In this document: piece after piece, positions 1 through 4,970 of the stretch | Position numbering within the stretch: position 1 is the stretch's first letter | Layout of the letters: each line of letters opens with the position of its first letter | Assembly: GCA_023262365.1 (NCBI GenBank) | Contig: JALRBF010000189.1 | Span: forward strand, 1 to 5,915 | Reading direction: 5' to 3' | Length of the DNA stretch: 5,915 nucleotides | Origin: Burkholderiaceae bacterium | Lineage (GTDB): Bacteria; Pseudomonadota; Gammaproteobacteria; Burkholderiales; Burkholderiaceae_C | Program-made: the position numbers and the translations under genes | The notes under the pieces: generated by a model | Databases searched by the model: none | Seen by the model: the letters and a program-made list of their open reading frames with translations, nothing else | Told to the model about the DNA's origin: nothing

Positions 1-602
1 TCGGGCACGGTGTTGGGGTGGCACGGCCCAACCGACAATTGCCCCACCACCGGTAGCAGCGCCCCGGCCAGCGTGGGCACATGCTGCGCCGCGGCCATTG
101 CGTTGGCCCAAATCACCACGTCGCCATGCCAGTGGCCGCCATGCTCACCCACCAAACACCACGTGGCCTGTTCGGCCGCTTGGCTGGCCGATTGCACCGC
201 CTCGCCCATATGCAGCGTGAGCCGCCCGGTGGCAGTGGCTTGCCGCACATACGCTTGAACCCACCGCTGTGGCGACACCACGCAAGCGCTGGCCGCGGCC
301 GGGATACGCCGGTCACGCAGTGGCATACGCTGCCAGCCCTGCCCGTGCGGCAGCAGCTGTTGCAGTCGTTGTTCGGCCACGGGCTGCGCCAGATGCAACC
401 ATTGCATGGCCGGCGAGCTTGGGCTGGCGTGACGGGGCGGGCTTGGTGCGAGCACGCCAAAAGGTAAGGCCGAGGCGCCGGCGGCCGGGCGGGATTGGGC
501 TTCAATCAGCGTCACGCGCCAGCCGTCTTGAACCAAGCGCCAGGCGACACCGGCACCAGCAAGACCCGCCCCAACCACCAGGGCGTGGCCGGGTGCGCGC
601 AA
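1..602 (-). CDS. FAD-dependent oxidoreductase, DAO / MnmC C-domain type (3' end outside window)
   Basis: This is the N-terminal 200 residues of a flavoprotein of the D-amino-acid-oxidase fold; the gene runs off the left edge. I read the frame through without a break. Residues 8-35 form the Rossmann FAD-binding unit: LVVGAGLAGAGVAWRL with Gly11, Gly13 and Gly16, then a hydrophobic strand ending at Glu34, which in this fold binds the adenosine ribose. ALPFGVLAPSPPRH follows, resembling the segment after the dinucleotide fold in MnmC, and later VVIWANAMAA plus LLPVVGQLS match the second FAD-contact region of DAO enzymes. By family the closest role is the MnmC oxidase, which removes the carboxymethyl group of cmnm5(s2)U34 in tRNA; glycine or D-amino-acid oxidation is the alternative. 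No methyltransferase (MnmD) domain precedes it, because a TGA lies two codons upstream. The TTG start is forced by that stop and backed by AGGA seven bases upstream. It is probably translationally coupled to yggX. Fold is clear; substrate is not. Confidence 0.78.
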   Translation of the reverse strand, partial: MRAPGHALVVGAGLAGAGVAWRLVQDGWRVTLIEAQSRPAAGASALPFGVLAPSPPRHASPSSPAMQWLHLAQPVAEQRLQQLLPHGQGWQRMPLRDRRIPAAASACVVSPQRWVQAYVRQATATGRLTLHMGEAVQSASQAAEQATWCLVGEHGGHWHGDVVIWANAMAAAQHVPTLAGALLPVVGQLSVGPCHPNTVP

Positions 603-605
603 GAA

Positions 606-881
606 TCAGTCCTGTGCTGGTGGCACGTAGCCTTGGGCCACGTCGGCGCCGCCACCAAAGAAATGGTTTTCCATTTGACGCGCCAAATACTGACGCGCTC
701 GGGCATCGGCCAGATTGAGCCGATTTTCGTTCACCAACATCGTTTGGTGCTTGAGCCAATCGCCCCACGCCTGTTTGCTGACTTGTTCAAAAATGCGTCT
801 CCCCAATTCGCCAGGGTACGGCGGGCGCTCCAAGCCCTCGGCCTCAACCCCCAATTTGATGCATTGCACGGTGCGTGTCAT
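606..881 (-). CDS. yggX: Probable Fe(2+)-trafficking protein YggX
   Basis: A 91-residue cytoplasmic protein, the usual length for YggX (about 90). The family protects iron-sulfur clusters and DNA against oxidative damage and is proposed to hand on or buffer Fe(II); the exact biochemistry is still debated. The sequence starts [11 protein letters not shown] with the conserved Cys7, then has the hallmark [18 protein letters not shown] (residues 22-39) and [14 protein letters not shown] (44-57), ending GYVPPAQD. These blocks line up with Escherichia coli YggX without gaps over most of the length. The ATG at 881 is preceded by GAGG nine bases upstream, and an extended -10 promoter lies about 30 bases upstream. 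The TGA stop is followed, in the same frame and one codon later, by the TTG start of the flavoprotein gene, so the two form a tight operon. The identification is very secure. Confidence 0.96.
   Translation of the reverse strand: MTRTVQCIKLGVEAEGLERPPYPGELGRRIFEQVSKQAWGDWLKHQTMLVNENRLNLADARARQYLARQMENHFFGGGADVAQGYVPPAQD
610..613 (-). promoter_or_regulatory. Ribosome binding site supporting the TTG start of the oxidoreductase
   Basis: On the minus strand AGGA lies inside the last codons of yggX, seven bases before TTG (602-600). No ATG or GTG occurs in frame between the preceding TGA and the FAD motif early enough to give an intact N-terminus, so this site decides the start. The overlap with yggX implies coupled translation. 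Confidence 0.6.
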
Positions 882-912
882 GGCGCGTATCCTCTAGCAA
901 ATCGTGAACCGC

Positions 913-921
913 ACTATAGCA
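913..921 (-). promoter_or_regulatory. Predicted extended -10 promoter of yggX
   Basis: On the minus strand the sequence reads TGCTATAGT: a TGn extension followed by TATAGT, one base from the sigma-70 consensus. Transcription would start near 906, giving a leader of about 25 bases that contains the GAGG ribosome site. The zone 17 bases further upstream (936-941) reads GCTGGG and is not a -35 match. A TTGACT (934-929) looks like a -35 but is only 10 bases from the -10, too close to pair with it. An extended -10 promoter that needs little -35 contact fits best. Confidence 0.5.
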
Positions 922-959
922 AAGGGGCAGTCAACCCCAGCGCGCACCGGCCTTTGCTA
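917..959. repeat. 9-base inverted repeat embracing two divergent -10 elements
   Basis: TAGCAAAGG (917-925) and CCTTTGCTA (951-959) are perfect inverted copies separated by 25 bases. Each arm contains the TGCTA that begins an extended -10 element, one reading toward yggX and one toward the tRNA gene. A 7-base direct repeat TGAACCG also occurs just outside each arm (905-911 and 963-969). The symmetry may reflect only the two promoters sharing the same core, or it could be a binding site for a dimeric regulator. Confidence 0.5.
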
Positions 960-963
960 AGAT
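955..963 (+). promoter_or_regulatory. Predicted extended -10 promoter of tRNA-Arg
   Basis: TGCTAAGAT is a TGn extension plus TAAGAT, four of six bases matching the sigma-70 -10 consensus. The expected start point, about 970, is only a couple of bases before the mature tRNA 5' end at 972, so the RNase P leader would be very short. The -35 zone at 935-940 (CCCCAG) is not a match and overlaps the -35 zone of the opposing yggX promoter. Confidence 0.42.
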
Positions 964-971
964 GAACCGAA

Positions 972-1048
972 CTGCCCGTAGCTCAGTTGGATAGAGCAAC
1001 AGCCTTCTAAGCTGTGGGTCGGGGGTTCGACTCCCTCCGGGCAGGCCA
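972..1048 (+). tRNA. tRNA-Arg (anticodon UCU), 3' CCA encoded
   Basis: The cloverleaf folds completely by hand. The acceptor stem CTGCCCG (972-978) pairs with CGGGCAG (1038-1044) over seven perfect pairs; T8 and A9 follow. The D stem is GCTC/GAGC (981-984, 994-997) around AGTTGGATA. The anticodon stem ACAGC/GCTGT (999-1003, 1011-1015) holds the loop CTTCTAA with anticodon TCT at 1006-1008. The variable loop is GGGTC, and the T stem GGGGG/CCCTC (one G-U pair) holds TTCGACT. The discriminator is G73 (1045), followed by encoded CCA (1046-1048). A20 in the D loop and C35 in the anticodon are the known arginine identity elements. It reads AGA and AGG codons, which GC-rich genomes use rarely. The first pair is C1-G72 rather than the commoner G1-C72. 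It faces the 3' end of the TRAP permease gene 23 bases away, with no clear intrinsic terminator between them. Confidence 0.97.
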
Positions 1049-1071
1049 GTATCGTACGCGCGCGCAGGCCG

Positions 1072-3060
1072 CTAGGCCACGGCCGACGGGCCGCGTAACT
1101 GGCGCCACACGATGGGCGCGGCAAGCGCCATGCCGATCAGCATCGATGGCAAGCCCGGGGCCACAAACAGTAACGCCACGGCCATCAACCAATAGCGTTC
1201 CCACAGCGCCAGGGGCGCCCGCCAATACCCGGTAAACGCGATGCCAATAAGTGCAATGCCCATCATGGCCCCGCTGAGCGTGATGGCAAAACTCGCCCAC
1301 GAAAAACCTTGCGCCACCAACAACAGCGAAGGCGAGTACACAAAAACGAAAGGCACCAAGGCCTTGGCAATGCCCAGGCGAAACGCGGTGTTACCGGTTT
1401 GAAACGGATTGGCCCCGGCAATGCCTGCTGCCGCGTAGGCCGCCAGTGCCACAGGGGGTGTGATGTCGGCCAACACACCGTAGTAAAAAACAAAAAAGTG
1501 CGTCACCAGCGGCTCGACGCCCAACTGGGTGAGCGCCGGTGTGGCCACTGCCACCAAGATGATGTAGGTTGCCGTGGTGGGAATGCCCGCCCCCATGACG
1601 ATGCAAGCCAGCGCAATAAAGACCAGCGTAAAAAACAAAACCCAGTCACTCGGGTCAAACAGCGACAGCGGCCACAGCCCGCTGATGGCCTGACTGATGT
1701 CGGTGGCGGTTTGCACCACCACAAAACCCAAGCGAAAGCCCACGCCCGTCAGCGTGACCACACCCACAATAATGCCCACGCAAGCCGCGGCTGCGCCCAC
1801 GGCCAACGTTTGGCTTGCGCCCTTGGCCACGGTTTGGTAAAGCGAGCCCAGCGTAAGCCGGTGATGCGGCTGCAAAAACCCCACCACAATGCAGCTGATG
1901 ATGCCGTAGACCGCGGCAAAGTCGGGTGTGCGGCCTGCCAAAATAAAGTAAACCAACAGCACCAACGGCACCACCGAGAGCCAGTGCTTGCGCAGCACCG
2001 CCCAAAGTGGTGGCAGCTCGTGCGCTTCTAGGCCACGCAAGCCGAGTTTGCGCGCCTCAAGGTGCACCATAATAAAAATGCCAAAGTAGTGCAGCAAGGC
2101 CGGAAACAACGCCGCGGCCAAAATGTCGCGCAGCGGCAGCTCCAAATACTCCACCATGATGAACGCCGCCGCGCCCAAAATTGGCGGCGTGATTTGCCCG
2201 CCCGTGGACGATGTGGCCTCGACCGCCCCGGCAAAGTGCGGGGGGTAGCCCACCTTTTTCATGGCAGGAATGGTCAAGGTGCCGGTGGTGACGGTATTGG
2301 CAATGGACGAGCCCGATATGGTGCCCATCATGGCCGACGAAAAAATCGCCACCTTAGCCGGGCCACCGCTGTAGCGCCCCGCGACCACCGTGGCAAAGTC
2401 AATAAACAATTGCCCAAGGCCAATGCGCGTGGCCAACACCCCAAACACCACAAATAAAAATACGTACTGCGCCATGACGCCAATGGCCACACCATAAATA
2501 CCTTGGTTGGTGAGGTACAAATGGTTCACCAGCCCCAGCCAACTGGTGCCACCGTGCTTGAGTGCGCCGGGTGCCCACGGCCCAAATAGCGCAAAGGTCA
2601 TGAATATCAGCGCGATCAAAGGCAACGTCCAGCCCACGGCGCGGCGCGTGGCCTCTAGCGTTAACACTATCAGTACCGAGCCGGCCAATACGTCTTGCGT
2701 GGATGGATTTCCAACCCGTTCCGCAAGCGCTTCGGGTGAGAGCAGCGGCAGGTAGAGCGCCGCGGCCACTGTAAGCAAGGCAAACACCGGATCGAGCCAG
2801 GCGCTTTTGTCGCTTGAGCCACGACGCCGTGGGAACAACACAAACGCTAACCCCAGCACAAAAGCAATGTGAATGCCGCGATGCCACAGCTCGCGCATGT
2901 TGCCAAAGCCAGCCGCCCAAAAGTGGTAAACGGCCATCACAAACAACGCGGCCACCACGCCGTGGTGTATCCAACGCGGCAGGTCGCGAAACGCGGTTTC
3001 GCGGTCAAATCGCGATTCGATTTCGCTGGTTTGCAGGGGATCGTTGGTGTTGTCGTTCAT
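1072..3060 (-). CDS. TRAP transporter permease, fused 4TM/12TM (DctQ-DctM type), TAXI-associated
   Basis: A 662-residue inner-membrane protein of the TRAP 4TM/12TM fusion family, which uses a sodium gradient to import a substrate delivered by a periplasmic TAXI receptor. After a polar N-terminal tail (about residues 1-28) come hydrophobic segments near 31-51, 62-77, 91-107 and 123-160, corresponding to the small DctQ-like part. The large DctM-like part follows, with its conserved hairpin and unwound-helix motifs: GTISGSSIANTVTTGTLTIP (246-265), SSTGGQITPPILGAAAFI (284-301), GAGIPTTATYI (490-500) and ADITPPVALAAYAAAGIAG (531-549). The paired ITPP motifs reflect the internal repeat of the elevator domain. 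A further hydrophobic stretch (623-650) closes the protein, with no extra soluble domain. The ATG at 3060 has only a weak GGA eight bases upstream, directly after the intercistronic terminator, consistent with lower expression than the receptor gene. Substrate is unknown. Confidence 0.95.
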   Translation of the reverse strand: MNDNTNDPLQTSEIESRFDRETAFRDLPRWIHHGVVAALFVMAVYHFWAAGFGNMRELWHRGIHIAFVLGLAFVLFPRRRGSSDKSAWLDPVFALLTVAAALYLPLLSPEALAERVGNPSTQDVLAGSVLIVLTLEATRRAVGWTLPLIALIFMTFALFGPWAPGALKHGGTSWLGLVNHLYLTNQGIYGVAIGVMAQYVFLFVVFGVLATRIGLGQLFIDFATVVAGRYSGGPAKVAIFSSAMMGTISGSSIANTVTTGTLTIPAMKKVGYPPHFAGAVEATSSTGGQITPPILGAAAFIMVEYLELPLRDILAAALFPALLHYFGIFIMVHLEARKLGLRGLEAHELPPLWAVLRKHWLSVVPLVLLVYFILAGRTPDFAAVYGIISCIVVGFLQPHHRLTLGSLYQTVAKGASQTLAVGAAAACVGIIVGVVTLTGVGFRLGFVVVQTATDISQAISGLWPLSLFDPSDWVLFFTLVFIALACIVMGAGIPTTATYIILVAVATPALTQLGVEPLVTHFFVFYYGVLADITPPVALAAYAAAGIAGANPFQTGNTAFRLGIAKALVPFVFVYSPSLLLVAQGFSWASFAITLSGAMMGIALIGIAFTGYWRAPLALWERYWLMAVALLFVAPGLPSMLIGMALAAPIVWRQLRGPSAVA

Positions 3061-3071
3061 GCGTGGGGTCC

Positions 3072-3103
3072 AAAAACAAACCCAGGCCTTGTGGGCCTGG
3101 GTT
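3072..3103 (-). terminator. Intrinsic terminator between TAXI receptor and permease genes
   Basis: On the minus strand AACCCAGGCC (3103-3094), a 5-base loop CACAA (3093-3089) and GGCCTGGGTT (3088-3079) form a perfect 10-bp stem, followed at once by TGTTTTTG. It lies 28 bases after the receptor stop codon and ends about a dozen bases before the permease ATG. Such a hairpin inside a transporter operon usually lets most transcripts end after the binding-protein gene and a fraction continue into the permease. It may also stabilise the 3' end of the receptor mRNA. Confidence 0.88.
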
Positions 3104-3130
3104 GTTGCGTGTTGAGATTAGGCCGATGCC

Positions 3131-4135
3131 TTATTTGATAAGGCCAGCCTCTTTGTAGAAGCGCTCAGCACCAGCGTGCAACGGCACGCCCACGCCAGCC
3201 AGTGCGGTGTCTGGCGTGATGGATTTGCCCTTGGCGTGACCGGTGTCCATGAGCTTGCGGCTTTCTTGGTTCCACAACGCTTTGGTGATGGCATAAATCA
3301 AGTCGGCGTCTTCTTTGTCCGAGGTGAACCACTGCGCACCGACGGCCACCGTGGTGGTCTCGGGCACACCTTCGTAGGTGCCGGCAGGGATGGCGCTGGA
3401 GGAGAAGAAGCCGTACTTGCTGGTTAGTGCTTTGGCACCCGCGCCGTCAATGGGCACGAGTTTGATTTTTTCGGACGAGGCGAGATCAACGATGGCGCCG
3501 GTGGGGTAACCCGCGACCACAAAGAACGCGTCAATTTTGCCGTTTTTCAGTGCATCCACGGCGGCGTTACCTTTGAGCGCTTCGGCCGTTACGTCCCCCA
3601 CGGCCAAGCCGTTGGCTTCCAAAATCAGCTTGGCGTCTACGTAGGTGCCCGAGCCTGGCTCGTCCAGCGACACGCGTTTGCCTTTGAGGTCTTTGATGCT
3701 GTTGATGCCACTGTCGGCTTTGGTCACCAGGTGAATGTGCTCGTCAAACAGTGCGGCAATGGTGCGCAGCCCCTTGGCTGGCGGCTTGCCCTCCATGGTG
3801 CCGGTGCCGGTGTACGCCCAGTAGGCCACGTCAGACTGGGCAAAGCCCGAGTTACGCAAGCCCGACATGATGGCGTTGATGTTGTCCACTGAACCGCGCG
3901 ACGACACGGCCGACGCGATCAGGTTGTCCACCCCGCAGCTGCCACCCTTGCCGCACTCGCGCGAGCCAGGCGGCTTGGAGATGGCATTGGCGATCATGCC
4001 GCCTACCGGGTAGTAGGTGTACGCGGTGCCGCCCGTGCCGATGGTGAAGAATTTGATGTTTTGTGCCAGGGCCACGCCGCTGGTCAGCGCCAACGCGGCG
4101 AGGCCTAAGCCGAGTTTGAGGGAAACGCGCTTCAT
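3131..4135 (-). CDS. TAXI family TRAP transporter solute-binding protein
   Basis: A 334-residue periplasmic receptor that captures a small solute and delivers it to the permease encoded downstream. Residues 1-24 are a Sec signal peptide: MKR, a hydrophobic core (about 8-17) and a cleavage site after VALA, leaving Gln25. The mature protein begins with the TAXI hallmark KFFTIGTGGTAYTYYPVGGM (28-47) and continues with FAQSDVAYWAYTGTG, a KDLKGKRVSL block, and SGTYVDAKLILEANGL, all typical of this class II-like binding fold. The only two cysteines of the whole protein, Cys61 and Cys67, sit in the loop RECGKGGSCG and probably form a disulfide. I chose ATG 4135 because GGAG lies six bases upstream; a TTG at 4147 would add MERF, but it overlaps that ribosome site and would lengthen the signal peptide needlessly. 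A terminator follows the stop. Known TAXI receptors bind dicarboxylates or amino acids such as glutamate; nothing here identifies the ligand. Confidence 0.96.
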   Translation of the reverse strand: MKRVSLKLGLGLAALALTSGVALAQNIKFFTIGTGGTAYTYYPVGGMIANAISKPPGSRECGKGGSCGVDNLIASAVSSRGSVDNINAIMSGLRNSGFAQSDVAYWAYTGTGTMEGKPPAKGLRTIAALFDEHIHLVTKADSGINSIKDLKGKRVSLDEPGSGTYVDAKLILEANGLAVGDVTAEALKGNAAVDALKNGKIDAFFVVAGYPTGAIVDLASSEKIKLVPIDGAGAKALTSKYGFFSSSAIPAGTYEGVPETTTVAVGAQWFTSDKEDADLIYAITKALWNQESRKLMDTGHAKGKSITPDTALAGVGVPLHAGAERFYKEAGLIK

Positions 4136-4218
4136 GAATCGCTCCAATCAAAAAATGAAGGGCGAATGCTAGCGCAGTTTTGTCTTTTTCGGGTTAACCC
4201 TAGCCACCACGCGGCGTG
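4136..4218 (-). promoter_or_regulatory. Leader region of the TAXI-TRAP operon with paired GTTAAC palindromes
   Basis: This 83-base gap separates the GST stop codon from the receptor start. It holds GGGTTAACCC (4191-4200), a perfect 10-base palindrome, and a second GTTAAC at 4218-4223 overlapping the GST stop codon; the two centres are 25 bases apart. A TAGCAT at 4171-4166 on the minus strand could be a -10 element with a leader of about 25 bases, but no good -35 stands 16-18 bases upstream, and the palindrome lies just beyond that zone. An activator-dependent promoter is possible. No T-tracted hairpin is present, so read-through from the GST gene is also possible. Confidence 0.3.
4142..4145 (-). 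promoter_or_regulatory. Ribosome binding site fixing the TAXI receptor start
   Basis: GGAG on the minus strand, six bases before ATG 4135. It falls inside the codons that a TTG start at 4147 would use, which argues for the shorter protein with a normal signal peptide. Confidence 0.7.
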
Positions 4219-4926
4219 TTAACGTTTTTCGTACTGTGTGGCGCCAAACAGCGCCTCTTTGGCCTTGTCGTCCATTAGGGGTTTGCGCAAATGGGTCAGC
4301 ACTTGCACACCGCGCTGCACGGCTGGGCGTTCGGCAATGCGGTCAAACCAGTCTTTCAGGGCCGGGTAGTCAGCCCAGTCGATGCCCTGGTTTTGCCAGC
4401 TGCGCAGCCACGGAAAAATCGCCATGTCGGCGATGGTGTACTGCTTGCCCGCGATGTAGTGCCCGGTGCGGGCAATTTGCTTGTCCATCACGCCGTATAG
4501 GCGCTTGGCCTCGTTGCTGTAACGGTTGTAGGCGTAGTCGATTTTTTCGGGGGCGTAAATGCGAAAGTGGTGGGCTTGGCCAAGCATGGGGCCCACCCCG
4601 CCCATTTGAAACATCAACCACTGCAACACCTCAAACTTGGCCCGGTCGCCGCGCGGCATGAAGCGCCCGAACTTGCTCGCCAAGTAAACCAGCATGGCGC
4701 CTGATTCAAACAGCTCAATGGGCTTGCCGTCAGGCCCGTGGGGGTCAACCATGGCAGGGATTTTGTTATTGGGGCTGATGCGCAGAAAGTCGGCAGCAAA
4801 CTGCTCGCCCGAGCCAATGTTGACGGGTATGGCGCGCCAATCACGCCCTTCGCGCTGGCCGCACTCTTCAAGCATGATGTGGACTTTATGCCCGTTGGGC
4901 GTGGCCCATGAGTAAACATCAATCAT
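4219..4926 (-). CDS. yfcG: YfcG-like glutathione S-transferase (Nu class, disulfide-bond oxidoreductase type)
   Basis: A 235-residue cytoplasmic protein with the full two-domain GST layout. The thioredoxin-like domain (about 1-85) opens MIDVYSWATPNGHKV: Thr9 and Asn11 match the residues that in Escherichia coli YfcG take the place of the classical Tyr/Ser/Cys and contact glutathione. LRISPNNKIP (48-57) carries the cis-proline, and ELFESGA (71-77) carries the Glu-Ser pair that binds the gamma-glutamyl group. The helical domain has GGVGPMLGQAHHF (109-121), the signature of the YfcG/YghU group, and the folding motif YTIADMAIFPW (163-173). Known members hold two glutathiones and reduce disulfides rather than conjugate substrates, so a thiol-redox role is likely here. 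ATG 4926 has GGAG seven bases upstream. It starts 44 bases after the acyl-CoA dehydrogenase stop with no terminator between, so the two are probably co-transcribed; what links them metabolically is not visible. Confidence 0.92.
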   Translation of the reverse strand: MIDVYSWATPNGHKVHIMLEECGQREGRDWRAIPVNIGSGEQFAADFLRISPNNKIPAMVDPHGPDGKPIELFESGAMLVYLASKFGRFMPRGDRAKFEVLQWLMFQMGGVGPMLGQAHHFRIYAPEKIDYAYNRYSNEAKRLYGVMDKQIARTGHYIAGKQYTIADMAIFPWLRSWQNQGIDWADYPALKDWFDRIAERPAVQRGVQVLTHLRKPLMDDKAKEALFGATQYEKR

Positions 4927-4970
4927 TGGTGGTCTCCATAGCGCAAAGTACGGTATTGTGGCGCAGCGGG

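Noticed and set aside
929..934. TTGACT on the minus strand as the -35 of yggX
   Set aside because: It is a good hexamer, but only 10 bases separate it from TATAGT, and no -10 stands 16-18 bases downstream of it.
269..965. Plus-strand frames of 149 and 156 codons over the oxidoreductase and yggX
   Set aside because: Both are shadows of genes with clear family motifs on the minus strand; the second even runs through the divergent promoter region.
972..1048. The tRNA gene as an integration site for a mobile element
   Set aside because: No integrase, no repeated copy of the tRNA 3' end within the window, and the flanking genes are ordinary chromosomal ones.
1049..1093. GC-rich inverted repeats between the tRNA and the permease stop (for example CGGCC-GACG-GGCCG at 1080-1093) as a terminator
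   Set aside because: No T-tract follows on either strand and the best stem lies within the permease coding end.
1309..2031. A 240-codon open frame on the plus strand
   Set aside because: It lies wholly antisense to the TRAP permease, is rich in His, Arg, Gln and Gly as expected from reading reversed hydrophobic codons, and shows no domain or ribosome site.
4136..4147. TTG at 4147 as start of the TAXI receptor (338 residues, MERF...)
   Set aside because: The extra codons contain the GGAG ribosome site for ATG 4135, and the signal peptide is complete from that ATG.
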